DNA from: Leadbetterella sp964489955
GTDB lineage: Bacteria > Bacteroidota > Bacteroidia > Cytophagales > Spirosomataceae
Reading direction: 5' to 3'
Length of the DNA stretch: 64,000 nt
Assembly: GCA_964489955.1 (NCBI GenBank)
Contig: CAZBAV010000013.1
Location: 1 to 64,000, forward strand
Shown here: positions 34,068 through 42,819 of the stretch, one piece after another
Position numbering within the stretch: the stretch's first letter is position 1
Layout of the letters: the number at the start of each line of letters is the position of its first letter
Program-made: the position numbers and the translations under genes
The notes under the pieces: generated by a model
Database searches by the model: none
Told to the model about the DNA's origin: nothing
The model's input: only the letters and a program-made list of their open reading frames with translations

Positions 34068-34103
34068 AAAAAAGGAGGAAGGCCGAAACCCTCCTCCTTT
34101 TTT
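34068..34103. terminator. Bidirectional terminator between the lipoprotein gene and mdh
   Basis: A 12-bp stem, AAAAAGGAGGA-type arm (34068-34079) with its complement (34092-34103), flanked by A and T tracts so that it works on both strands; 21 bp from the mdh stop. Confidence 0.85.
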
Positions 34104-34124
34104 ATAAATATATTTGCTATTTTT

Positions 34125-35054
34125 TTACAAAGCAGCATTCATAACTCTCACTGCCTCGGCAGACTTTTCAAAAGCAGCCTTCTCATCGTTAGATAATCTT
34201 AGGTTGATGATTTTCTCCCATCCTGTACGGCCAATTACCACTGGCACGCCCAAACAAATATCTTTCTGTCCGTACTCTCCATTAAGGTAAACACATGAAG
34301 GTATAATTTTCTTCTCGTCTCTCAGGATTGACTCCACTACTTGACCTACTGCCGCACCGGGAGCATACCATGCAGACGTACCCAGTAAACCTGTAAGTGT
34401 GGCACCGCCAACCATAGTTTTATCCGAAACCTCTTTCAGCTTTTCGCCAGACAAGAAACGGCTAACAGGAATACTGTTCCAGGTAGCTAAACGCGTAAGA
34501 GGAATCATAGTGGTGTCACCATGGCCACCAATTACCATTCCATGTAAGTCGCTTTGGGCTACACCTAAAGCCTCACCTAATCTATAGCGAAAACGAGCAG
34601 AATCTAATGCACCTCCCATACCTATTACCCTTTTCTTAGAAATACCCATTTCTGTAGCAATCTTATAAGTTAAGTAAGTCATGGTATCCATAGGATTAGA
34701 AACTATAACAATGATAGCTTTAGGCGATGCTTGTAATGCGTTTGTTACCACTGTACGCACTATTCCTGCATTGATACCGATAAGTTCTTCCCTCGTCATA
34801 CCCGGCTTACGGGGAATACCTGAAGTAACCACAATCACATCGGACTTTGCAGTTCTGGCGTAGTCATTGGTTACACCTACAATTTTTGTATCAAAACCTT
34901 CTATAGATGCTGTCTGAGCCAAATCCATGGCCTTTCCTTCTGCAAAACCCTCTTTAATATCCAAGATAACAACTTCAGAAGCTATCTCTTTTCTAGCTAT
35001 ATTATCTGCAGCAGTAGCACCTACAGCACCGGCACCAATTATTGTAACTTTCAT
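34125..35054 (-). CDS. mdh: Malate dehydrogenase (LDH-like type)
   Basis: A 309-residue NAD-dependent enzyme that oxidises malate to oxaloacetate in the TCA cycle. The N-terminal nucleotide loop is IIGAGAVGATAADNIA (residues 4-19). The substrate loop carries SGIPRKPGMTREELIG (about 78-93, Arg-rich as in malate rather than lactate enzymes), NPMDTMTYLTYK (about 119-130) holds the Asn, and GGHGDTTMIPL (about 174-184) holds the catalytic His. A -7 box (minus strand TATTTTTG at 35098-35091) lies 36 nt upstream. Confidence 0.95.
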   Translation of the reverse strand: MKVTIIGAGAVGATAADNIARKEIASEVVILDIKEGFAEGKAMDLAQTASIEGFDTKIVGVTNDYARTAKSDVIVVTSGIPRKPGMTREELIGINAGIVRTVVTNALQASPKAIIVIVSNPMDTMTYLTYKIATEMGISKKRVIGMGGALDSARFRYRLGEALGVAQSDLHGMVIGGHGDTTMIPLTRLATWNSIPVSRFLSGEKLKEVSDKTMVGGATLTGLLGTSAWYAPGAAVGQVVESILRDEKKIIPSCVYLNGEYGQKDICLGVPVVIGRTGWEKIINLRLSNDEKAAFEKSAEAVRVMNAAL

Positions 35055-35090
35055 CGAATATATTTAATTTTATTAACATTTACTCTAACA

Positions 35091-35098
35091 CAAAAATA
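35091..35098 (-). promoter_or_regulatory. mdh -7 box
   Basis: Minus-strand TATTTTTG; a TTG (35123-35121) lies 22 bp further upstream, slightly wide for the -33 element. Confidence 0.55.
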
Positions 35099-35189
35099 TC
35101 CTAATTATTTCATTTTATTGCAATCTTTGAACTTAGAATTCCGTTTTTTGTTAAAGAAAAGAGCATTAAACTTATAACTATTCGCACCG

Positions 35190-35627
35190 ATGGGCAATAG
35201 CAAATTAAAATCCGTATTAAATTCTATTTTTTACAGGTCCTCGTACCTGAAAGCTACCAAACTGGCCAAAAACTCCAAAGGAATACTTTTGGTATTAGCT
35301 ACATTGTTTACAAAAGTGCAGTCAGAGAAGAAAGGCTCTCCGTTCAAAATAATTGTCAGCAAATTAAAAACCTTAGGTCTTTTACTTAAGTATTATGCCA
35401 AAGGTGATTACAGAGATGTTGAAATAAAAAACGTGGTTATAATCCTAGCCGGAATTATTTATTTCTTATCTCCTATTGATTTTATACCAGACATGCTTCC
35501 TGTAGTTGGTTTTGCAGACGACATAGCCTTAGTAACTTTTATTTATAACAGCGTGGCAGACGAAGTAGAAAGGTTTGAACTTTGGCTTATAAACCGCAAT
35601 GTGGAAGTCCAGGAGGTAGAGAAATAA
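35190..35627 (+). CDS. YkvA family (DUF1232) protein
   Basis: A 145-residue protein with the DUF1232 signature in its second half: NVVIILAGIIYFLSPIDFIPDMLPVVGFADD (about 88-118), read in two parts as a hydrophobic helix, the PIDFIPD turn, and the GFADD motif. An N-terminal basic helix-rich region precedes it. Probably membrane-associated; the family role is not established. tatA begins 71 bp downstream with its own promoter. Confidence 0.85.
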   Translation: MGNSKLKSVLNSIFYRSSYLKATKLAKNSKGILLVLATLFTKVQSEKKGSPFKIIVSKLKTLGLLLKYYAKGDYRDVEIKNVVIILAGIIYFLSPIDFIPDMLPVVGFADDIALVTFIYNSVADEVERFELWLINRNVEVQEVEK

Positions 35628-35667
35628 GTTTTTACGAAAAACCTAATGTTTTTCGATCAATAATATT

Positions 35668-35675
35668 TACATTTG
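35668..35675 (+). promoter_or_regulatory. tatA -7 box
   Basis: TACATTTG, 23 nt before the ATG at 35699; it confirms that the longer upstream frame is not the tatA start. Confidence 0.55.
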
Positions 35676-35698
35676 TTACAACTAAAGTATCATTAAAG

Positions 35699-35896
35699 AT
35701 GAATTTAAGTACATTATTGTTTATGGGGCTTGGTACGCCTGAGTTACTATTTATAGGATTTGCAATCCTTTTGCTATTTGGAGCAAAAAAGCTTCCTGAG
35801 TTGGCACGTGGTCTTGGTAAGGGAATTAGAGAATTTAAGGATGCTACTAAAGAAGTAAAAGATAATATAGAAAAAGCATCTAAGGTAGACGAATAA
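35699..35896 (+). CDS. tatA: Sec-independent protein translocase TatA/E-type subunit
   Basis: A 65-residue protein from ATG 35699 (MNLSTLLFMGLG). One N-terminal membrane helix (TPELLFIGFAILLLFG) is followed by the conserved hinge KKLPELARGLGKGIREFK and an acidic/basic tail, which is the complete TatA layout. The FG before KKLPELA is the invariant Phe-Gly. It would oligomerise to form the pore of the twin-arginine pathway. tatC is not in the window. Confidence 0.92.
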   Translation: MNLSTLLFMGLGTPELLFIGFAILLLFGAKKLPELARGLGKGIREFKDATKEVKDNIEKASKVDE

Positions 35897-35917
35897 TATT
35901 CCTTTCTTCCCTTAAAA

Positions 35918-35958
35918 AAACAACAGCTTTGTGATATCCGCAATTCTGTTGTTTTTTT
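35918..35958 (+). terminator. tatA terminator
   Basis: AAACAACAG (35918-35926) pairs with CTGTTGTTT (35946-35954), 19-nt loop, followed by T residues. Confidence 0.6.
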
Positions 35959-35976
35959 ATTTAAACTTTACACCAA

Positions 35977-37380
35977 GTGCATTATAGCCAATATTCAGAA
36001 TACCGCAAGTCGTTAGAAAACGAAGAACTAGACTTAGTAGAAGTTGTTGATCAATTCCTCCAAAGAATATCAGATTTAAAACATCTAAATGTTTTTCTGG
36101 AGGTTTATGAACAAGAGGCCAGAGAAAAGGCAGCCCTGGTTTCGGAGAAAATAAAACAGGGACAGGCGGGCAAACTTGCGGGTATGGTTATAGGCCTTAA
36201 AGACCTTTTTGCGTATAATGGCCATGGGCTACAATGTGGATCCAAAATTTTAACCGGTTTCAAAAGCCAGTTTACTGCTACATGCGTGCAAAAACTTTTG
36301 GATGAAGATGCAATCATCATAGGCCGCCAAAATTGCGACGAATTCGGGATGGGTTCGGCAAACGAAAACTCGGCGTTTGGCCCCACCCTAAACTTCCAAG
36401 ACAACAACCGGGTGCCCGGAGGTTCTTCTGGTGCAAGTGCCGTAGCCGTTCAAGCTCGGCTATGTCATGCTTCTATAGGTTCAGACACTGGTGGTTCTGT
36501 ACGCCAGCCATCTGCATTCTGTGGTGTTGTTGGCCTTAAACCTACCTACTCACGTATTTCGCGTTGGGGTTTAGCAGCTTATGCTTCCTCTTTTGACTGC
36601 GTAGGCCCTATTGCAAATAGCGTATATGATGTGGCACACCTATTAGAAGTTATGTCTGGTTCTGACCAATATGACAGCACAGTTTCTGATAGAGAAGTGG
36701 ATGCTTACACAGCCTTCGAAAACAATAAATATAAAATTGGTTATCTAAAAGACGCCTTAGATTCACCCGGCTTAGATCCAGAAATAAAAGCTGCTACATA
36801 CGGCAAACTTCAAGAATTAGAAAGCCAGGGCCACCAAATATACCCTATTGAATTTCCTAAATTAAAATATTTATTACCAATTTATTACACCCTTACCATG
36901 GCCGAAGCCTCTTCTAATCTAGCACGGTATGACGGTGTAAGGTATGGTTACAGGGCTTCCTCCTATTCAGACCTAAATGATTTCTACAAAAAAAACCGTT
37001 CTGAAGGTTTCGGTAAGGAAGTAAAACGAAGGATTATGATGGGTACCTACATCTTGAGTGCCACTTATTATGATGCCTATTATGTAAAAGCCCAGAAAGT
37101 AAGGGCAGCCATAATTAAAGAGACGGAAGAATTCTTCGAAAAACTGGACTTCATTATTACCCCCACTACCCCAACTGTAGCGTTTGAAAGAAATCGTAAT
37201 GTAAAAAATGCCACAGAGAACTACTTAGCAGATGTTTTCACCGTATACGCCAACGTGGTGGGTATTCCGGCCATTTCCATACCAAATGGTAAAAACTCCG
37301 AAGGATTCCCTATAGGTTTACAGATTTTGGGTCAGGCTTTTGCAGAAAAAGACTTATTAAGCTTTGCAAAATCCATATAA
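35977..37380 (+). CDS. gatA: Glutamyl-tRNA(Gln) amidotransferase subunit A
   Basis: A 467-residue amidase-signature protein that produces ammonia for Gln-tRNA(Gln) formation by GatCAB. The catalytic Lys lies in VIGLKDLFAYNG (about 71-82), and the two catalytic Ser in VPGGSSGASAVAVQA and GSDTGGSVRQPSAFCG (about 148-185). GLKPTYSRISRWGLAAYASS gives GatA specificity. Start is GTG 35977, 18 bp after the tatA terminator's T run. gatB and gatC are elsewhere. Confidence 0.93.
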   Translation: MHYSQYSEYRKSLENEELDLVEVVDQFLQRISDLKHLNVFLEVYEQEAREKAALVSEKIKQGQAGKLAGMVIGLKDLFAYNGHGLQCGSKILTGFKSQFTATCVQKLLDEDAIIIGRQNCDEFGMGSANENSAFGPTLNFQDNNRVPGGSSGASAVAVQARLCHASIGSDTGGSVRQPSAFCGVVGLKPTYSRISRWGLAAYASSFDCVGPIANSVYDVAHLLEVMSGSDQYDSTVSDREVDAYTAFENNKYKIGYLKDALDSPGLDPEIKAATYGKLQELESQGHQIYPIEFPKLKYLLPIYYTLTMAEASSNLARYDGVRYGYRASSYSDLNDFYKKNRSEGFGKEVKRRIMMGTYILSATYYDAYYVKAQKVRAAIIKETEEFFEKLDFIITPTTPTVAFERNRNVKNATENYLADVFTVYANVVGIPAISIPNGKNSEGFPIGLQILGQAFAEKDLLSFAKSI

Positions 37381-37487
37381 AAACGGGTTTAGAAAGGCAA
37401 ATAGTTCGTAATAATTTGGACTTTATTAAATTTTCTTTTTATTTTCGCATATTGCTTTTCCTAAAAATACGTTATTTATCCAAACAA

Positions 37488-38993
37488 ATGAAAACTCATA
37501 AGAACATTATGACATTCTCAAAATTCTTTTTATCCTTGGCATTTGTGGGTGTGGGGGTGACGGCTGTGGGCCAAGTGATGGAAACTTCTGTTGAAGAAGA
37601 AAAAGCAGTAGAAGTAGTGAAAATCTCCTACCCTTATCAGGTAGAAGTAATAGATGAAAGGGATAATGTACCCTACACAATTACTGTCCAAGATCCTGCT
37701 CTTATAGAGAAAAGACTTAAGGAACTGGAGAAAATCATGCCTATGGTTTATAATGAAAGTGTGGAAAGATATCTGCACTTCTTTACTCAAAGAAGGCCAA
37801 ACTTCACAAAACAGATGATGGAGAACCTTGGCATCTATTTTCCTATTTTCGAAAAGAAATTAGCCGAGTATGATATGCCGGATGAGCTTAAGTACTTGTC
37901 TATTTTAGAGTCTGCTCTTAATCCGAAAGCGGTGTCCAAAAGTAAAGCAGTAGGTTTATGGCAGTTTATGTCTTTCACAGGTAAAGAATATGGCTTAACA
38001 ATAAATGACTACCTAGATGAGCGTATGCATATAGAGAAATCTACAGATGCAGCTTGTCGTTACCTAAAGTACCTTCATAGATTGTTTAATGACTGGGATT
38101 TGGCACTTGCTTCATACAACTCCGGACAGGGCACTATAGGAAGAGCAATAAAGAGAACTGGACTTACGTCTTATTGGGATCTACATCCTCATATACCAAA
38201 AGAAACCAGAGGTTACGTTCCTCAGTTTATCGCCTTAATATACCTTATGCATTACGGCCCGGATCATGGTATTGTTCCTGCACAGATTAATAAGAGAGAG
38301 GACCTAGAAAATATCTATATTGATTCTGAGATTGATCTAAATGTCCTAGCTTCGCTGAGCAATATTAGCATAGAAGAAATCCAAAAGCACAATCCGCATT
38401 TCAAAAAGACGCTACTTCCATCTAACCGTTTCGGTCATGAAATAGCACTTCCAAAGAAAGATATGGCATACTTCACTGAGAATAGGATTGCCATTCTTGA
38501 CTCAGTTAGTAAAAGACAGAGAGGTCTGACTCCCGGCACAGCAATAGCATCAACACAAACACTTGAGGATGGTACAATCGTTATTGGCAGACCTAATACA
38601 GAAAATTCGGATGATTACGTAAATGTGCCAAGAAAAGTTAAAAAGGTTCACCAAGTCAGAAAAGGAGAACACTTAAGTAAAATTGCAGAAAGGTATAAAG
38701 TAACTACTGCAGAAATCAGAAGATGGAATGACAAATCTTCTTCTAAAGTTATAGTGGGCGAAAGACTTGCAATTTTCGTAGACGTTAATGATAAAGTAAA
38801 GTCTACTAGTGTAGTGGCCAAAAAATCATCTGAAAGTATTACAAAACCACAATACTACACTGTACGCCCGGGAGACACTCTATGGAACATCTCGCAGAGA
38901 TACGATGGTGTGAGCGTAAACGACATTAAAAAATGGAACAATATTAAAGGAAATACAGTAAAAGTTGGCCAAAAAATCAAAGTTGGAGCTTAA
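37488..38993 (+). CDS. Lytic transglycosylase with C-terminal LysM domains (MltD-like)
   Basis: A 501-residue exported protein from ATG 37488; the hydrophobic stretch FSKFFLSLAFVGVGVTAVGQ is the signal peptide, and an upstream-extended frame is rejected. Around residues 105-250 is the SLT domain: LSILESALNPKAVSKSKAVG contains the catalytic Glu, followed by GLWQFM and LASYNSGQGTIGRAI. Two LysM modules lie at the C-terminus (HQVRKGEHLSKIAERYKV; YYTVRPGDTLWNISQRYDG). It should cleave peptidoglycan glycan strands in the periplasm. A second protein of the same type is encoded at 47901. Confidence 0.92.
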   Translation: MKTHKNIMTFSKFFLSLAFVGVGVTAVGQVMETSVEEEKAVEVVKISYPYQVEVIDERDNVPYTITVQDPALIEKRLKELEKIMPMVYNESVERYLHFFTQRRPNFTKQMMENLGIYFPIFEKKLAEYDMPDELKYLSILESALNPKAVSKSKAVGLWQFMSFTGKEYGLTINDYLDERMHIEKSTDAACRYLKYLHRLFNDWDLALASYNSGQGTIGRAIKRTGLTSYWDLHPHIPKETRGYVPQFIALIYLMHYGPDHGIVPAQINKREDLENIYIDSEIDLNVLASLSNISIEEIQKHNPHFKKTLLPSNRFGHEIALPKKDMAYFTENRIAILDSVSKRQRGLTPGTAIASTQTLEDGTIVIGRPNTENSDDYVNVPRKVKKVHQVRKGEHLSKIAERYKVTTAEIRRWNDKSSSKVIVGERLAIFVDVNDKVKSTSVVAKKSSESITKPQYYTVRPGDTLWNISQRYDGVSVNDIKKWNNIKGNTVKVGQKIKVGA

Positions 38994-39014
38994 CTATTTC
39001 CCCGTAAAAATACC

Positions 39015-39045
39015 AAAGGAGAGGCTCTACCCTCTCCTTTTTTTA
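39015..39045 (+). terminator. Terminator after the LysM transglycosylase
   Basis: AAAGGAGAGG (39015-39024), CTCTAC loop, CCTCTCCTTT (39031-39040), then T residues. nadE starts only 12 bp later. Confidence 0.85.
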
Positions 39046-39056
39046 TACCGAAAGAT

Positions 39057-41048
39057 ATGAACATGCTTAAAGTTGGTACTGCAGCACTGAACCAAACCCC
39101 ACTGGATTGGATAGGGAATAAAAACAGGATTGCACAAGCCTTACACGCTGCTAAAGAACAAAAAACACAGATTCTTTGCCTACCCGAACTATCTATTTCG
39201 GGTTATGGGTGCGAAGATGCACTTTATTCACCTGATACGCTCAGGCAGTGCCAATACGTTTTACAAAGCTTACTGCCGGAAACCAAAGGAATAGTTACCT
39301 GTTTAGGATTACCAATACAAGTATTAAACCGGCTGTACAATGCGGTATGTATAATTGCTGATGGGGAAATCCTGGGTTTTGTGTGCAAACAAAACTTGCC
39401 GAATTACGGAGTCTTTTATGAAGACCGATGGTTTCACAGGTGGCAACCCGGGGAAGTAAGCTATATAGAAATATCCGGAATGAGTTATCCTGTAGGGGAT
39501 CTAGTTTTTGAAGTTTCGGGAGTTAAAATCGGAATTGAAATTTGTGAAGATGCTTGGGTTGCTGGTAGACCAGGCCTCAGTCTGTACCAAAGGGGCGTAG
39601 ATATTATACTAAATCCAAGTGCTAGTCCTTTTAGTTTTGGTAAATTCAAAACCCGTGAACAACTGGTGACAGATGCATCCAGAGCATATAATTGTGCTTA
39701 CTTATATACCAACCTTATAGGAAATGAATCTGGACGCCTTATTTTTGATGGGGACGCTATGGTATCGTCGGGCGGAGAACTCCTGGCTTCCAGCGAGCGA
39801 TTTAGCTACAGTGACTTTACCTTAACAGAGGCAATAGTAGATATCGATAAAAACAGAATAGAGCAATCACGTGTTAAGACACCTCATTACTCAGACTTTA
39901 CCTTAATAGAAAGTTCTTTTTCTCTCTCGTTTACAGATCTGCCCCAAACTTCCGGGCCGCTTTCAGAAGCATTCGAGAAAGGAGGATATATAAAAGAAGA
40001 GGAGTTCGCTCGTGCGGTTAGCCTAGGTTTATTTGATTACCTGCGTAAGTCACGCTCATACGGTTTTACCATTTCTTTGTCTGGTGGAGCAGACTCATCG
40101 GCCTGTACAGCACTCTGTGCTTTAATGCTAAAACTGGCTGACGAAAGTATTGGACTCCAGGCCTTAAAAGAAAAATTATCGCACATACCGGGAGTATCAT
40201 CGGCTTCCTCAGTTGCTACCCTAACCAAACTACTGGTTACCAACATATACCAGGGAACAAAGAATAGTTCGGAAGACACTTTCACATCTGCCAGTAAACT
40301 TGCCGAAGGTATAGGTGCGGAGTTTTTCCATATAGAAATAGACAAACTTGTAGATAGCTACACCCAACTAATAGAAGGCCAGATACAGCGAAAACTCACT
40401 TGGGAGACGGATGATATCCCTTTACAAAATATACAAGCCCGCGTAAGAGCTCCAAGTGTGTGGCTTTTGGCAAACTTAAAGAACCACCTCTTATTGACCA
40501 CCTCTAACCGCTCCGAAGCCGCAGTAGGCTACTGTACAATGGACGGAGACACAGCAGGCAGCATTTCTCCTATTTCTGGCATTGATAAAACCTGGCTGAG
40601 AGAATGGCTTGTCTGGCTTGAAAAGATTGGCTGCGAAGTGAAAGGAAAAAAGATAAAAATTGAGTCATTATCTTATGTAAACGCCCTACAACCAACTGCG
40701 GAGCTTAGACCCAAGAACAAGACCCAAACAGACGAGAAAGACCTTATGCCCTACCCTATTCTCAATACCATTGAGCAATTGGGCATTAGAGATAAGAAAG
40801 CCCCCCTTGAGTGTTTCAAGATACTATGTAATATGGAAACAGGTTATCCAAAGGAGTCACTTGCCGCTTGGATTAAAAGATTCTTTTTACTTTGGAGTCG
40901 TAACCAATGGAAAAGGGAAAGATACGCCCTTGGTTTCCATCTAGACTCTTATAATTTAGATTCACGAAGCTGGTGTCGTTTTCCCGTACTAAATGGCGGT
41001 TTTGAAAAAGAGTTACAAGAGCTAGAAAATCATATAAAATCTTCCTAA
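39057..41048 (+). CDS. nadE: Glutamine-dependent NAD+ synthetase
   Basis: A 663-residue two-domain enzyme for the last step of NAD biosynthesis. The N-terminal nitrilase-type glutaminase has its triad: Glu in LPELSISGYG, Lys in CKQNLPNYGVFYEDRW, Cys in GIEICEDAW (about 162-170). The synthetase domain has the P-loop SLSGGADSSACTALCALM (about 342-359) and TSNRSEAAVGYCTMDGD. The long fused form matches glutaminase-coupled NadE. The start codon follows a terminator by only 12 bp, so its promoter is either within the terminator region or transcription reads through. Its 3' end overlaps a convergent gene by 4 bp. Confidence 0.94.
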   Translation: MNMLKVGTAALNQTPLDWIGNKNRIAQALHAAKEQKTQILCLPELSISGYGCEDALYSPDTLRQCQYVLQSLLPETKGIVTCLGLPIQVLNRLYNAVCIIADGEILGFVCKQNLPNYGVFYEDRWFHRWQPGEVSYIEISGMSYPVGDLVFEVSGVKIGIEICEDAWVAGRPGLSLYQRGVDIILNPSASPFSFGKFKTREQLVTDASRAYNCAYLYTNLIGNESGRLIFDGDAMVSSGGELLASSERFSYSDFTLTEAIVDIDKNRIEQSRVKTPHYSDFTLIESSFSLSFTDLPQTSGPLSEAFEKGGYIKEEEFARAVSLGLFDYLRKSRSYGFTISLSGGADSSACTALCALMLKLADESIGLQALKEKLSHIPGVSSASSVATLTKLLVTNIYQGTKNSSEDTFTSASKLAEGIGAEFFHIEIDKLVDSYTQLIEGQIQRKLTWETDDIPLQNIQARVRAPSVWLLANLKNHLLLTTSNRSEAAVGYCTMDGDTAGSISPISGIDKTWLREWLVWLEKIGCEVKGKKIKIESLSYVNALQPTAELRPKNKTQTDEKDLMPYPILNTIEQLGIRDKKAPLECFKILCNMETGYPKESLAAWIKRFFLLWSRNQWKRERYALGFHLDSYNLDSRSWCRFPVLNGGFEKELQELENHIKSS

Positions 41049-42133
41049 TCAATAATTTCGTATTGGCCAAGGAGCGGATAGTGATCCGAATAATTGTAAT
41101 GGTTGAATGTTTCTAAATGTACGGCCTTAAACTTTTTGGGATCATAGAATTGGTTATCTATTCGTAAAAATCGTAATATTTTACGGTAAGTAAATCCAAA
41201 ACCGCTCCCTGCGTCTTCGAAAGAATTGTGTAATACTTTTCTTAACTTTCCGTAAGCATAACCGTACGGAAGCTCGTTAAGATCTCCCGCCAAAATAACG
41301 GGATAAGGGCTTTCTTTAATCCAGGTTTCTAAAATTAAAACCTGATGACTACGTTCTTGGAAACCACCTTTAAGTTGTGAAAGTATATTTTTGGTTTCCT
41401 TTTTATCTATCTTCCTATCTTTGCCAAGAACCTTTTGCACCCGAATCCCCATAGACCGCAACTGGAAATTAATAATGCGTATGGTATCACCTTTTACAAC
41501 TATATCTGAGGCTAACAGTCCATTATTATTAATATGCCAAAACACTTCTTCTTTATTAATAATGGGGTATTTACTGAATGTGGCCAAACCAATAAACCCG
41601 CTTGCATGATCATTCCCCTTATTGGAGTGCATATATACATAATGAGGATTTTCTTTAGTAATTCTCCTAATCATATTGAAAGAAGAGAGCTCGTCATTAT
41701 TATAAAATTCTTGAAAACACTTTACATCGGCACCAATGGATTCGGAAATTCCGGAGATACCTTTTGCTTCCTTACTTAGTTTAGAGTCTGATACGCTCTG
41801 TCTATCCATATACATCACGTTATAACTAAAAACTGAAAGGTCCACCTTACCCTCTTCCGGACTCGAAAACCTAAACGTACGATTACGTATAGAGAACGTA
41901 ACAAAAAGTAGAGCTAAGGAAACAAGGGCTTTCGGAGACTTTGCAAAAACCCAAACTAAAAAAAAGAAGATGTTACCCAACATTACCAGCGGATAGGTTA
42001 GCATTATGAAGCCACCAGCCCAATGCTGTATATTAGCGTTCAACACAAACTGGAACACCAATAAAGAATACAGTCCAAAAAGGATGTTGATTAAAAAAAA
42101 GAACTTCCTTATAAAATCTCTAACTGCTTTCAA
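41045..42133 (-). CDS. Membrane-anchored endonuclease/exonuclease/phosphatase (EEP) family protein
   Basis: A 362-residue protein with about three N-terminal membrane helices (FFFLINILFGLYSLLVFQFV; GGFIMLTYPLVMLGNIFFFLVWVFA; ALVSLALLFVTF) and then an EEP hydrolase domain: LSVFSYNVMYMD, KCFQEFYN (metal-binding Glu), LAGDLNELPYGYAYGKL (Asp/Asn), and the terminal YSDHYPLLGQY (Asp-His). The domain should face the periplasm or cytosol and act on a phosphodiester or phosphate, but the substrate is not known. Its stop overlaps the nadE stop by 4 bp on the other strand; no terminator separates them. Confidence 0.87.
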   Translation of the reverse strand: MKAVRDFIRKFFFLINILFGLYSLLVFQFVLNANIQHWAGGFIMLTYPLVMLGNIFFFLVWVFAKSPKALVSLALLFVTFSIRNRTFRFSSPEEGKVDLSVFSYNVMYMDRQSVSDSKLSKEAKGISGISESIGADVKCFQEFYNNDELSSFNMIRRITKENPHYVYMHSNKGNDHASGFIGLATFSKYPIINKEEVFWHINNNGLLASDIVVKGDTIRIINFQLRSMGIRVQKVLGKDRKIDKKETKNILSQLKGGFQERSHQVLILETWIKESPYPVILAGDLNELPYGYAYGKLRKVLHNSFEDAGSGFGFTYRKILRFLRIDNQFYDPKKFKAVHLETFNHYNYSDHYPLLGQYEIID

Positions 42134-42290
42134 ATTTCACCTACTCTAAAATGACTGCAATATATCCACAACGACAAACCTTTCTGCATATTTAGTAAAT
42201 AAAACCTTACTCTACCCTCCAATACTCACAATTCTTGCCAATATTGCTATGCATTTTATAAAAAACGATTATTTTTTCAAATAATTCACG

Positions 42291-42298
42291 TATTTTTG
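42291..42298 (+). promoter_or_regulatory. -7 box of the rimP-nusA-infB operon
   Basis: TATTTTTG, 55 nt before the rimP ATG at 42354. The leader contains GGGAGGAGGAGGTTAGCCTCC, which can fold on itself (GGAGG/CCTCC). Confidence 0.55.
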
Positions 42299-42353
42299 CA
42301 AAGAATTTAAATGGGAGGAGGAGGTTAGCCTCCTTTTTTTGGTTGCAATAGGT

Positions 42354-42809
42354 ATGGAAATAAAAGAAAGCGTCATAAAACACCTTGAAACTTTGATAGC
42401 AGACACCTCGCTTTTTGTTGTTGGTGTAACTGTTTCAGAATCAAAAATACGGAGGAAGGTGTCTGTTTTTTTAGATTCAGACCAGGGGATAACGATAGAA
42501 GAGTGTAGTAAAGTAAGCCGCGAACTGGGTAACTTACTGGAAGAAGAAATAGAAGAAGCATTTACTTTAGAGGTATCTTCTCCGGGAGCAGATTCTCCTC
42601 TTTTGTCAGTAAGACAATATGCTAAAAATGTAGGGCGTACCCTAAAAATCCTAAAAAAGGACTTATCTGAACTAAAAGGTAAATTACTAGAGGTGTCAGA
42701 GGAAAATATAGTAATAGAAACAGAAGCTAAAAAGAAAATAAAACCTGAGGTAATTACGGTTCAGCTAGAAGAAATAAAAGAAGCTAAAGTAGTAATATCT
42801 TTTAAATAA
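42354..42809 (+). CDS. rimP: Ribosome maturation factor RimP
   Basis: A 151-residue protein from ATG 42354 (MEIKESVIKHLE). The conserved region LDSDQGITIEECSKVSRELGNLL (read as SDQGITIEECSKVSREL) and FTLEVSSPGADSPLL (about 77-91, the ExSSPGxxxPL motif) are intact. It assists 30S subunit maturation in the cytosol. It is first in the classic rimP-nusA-infB operon, 10 bp before nusA. Confidence 0.94.
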   Translation: MEIKESVIKHLETLIADTSLFVVGVTVSESKIRRKVSVFLDSDQGITIEECSKVSRELGNLLEEEIEEAFTLEVSSPGADSPLLSVRQYAKNVGRTLKILKKDLSELKGKLLEVSEENIVIETEAKKKIKPEVITVQLEEIKEAKVVISFK

Positions 42810-42819
42810 AGTATAACGT

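Noticed and set aside
35582..35698. N-terminal extension of TatA
   Set aside because: It overlaps the YkvA gene and contains the tatA promoter box; TatA starts at its membrane helix.
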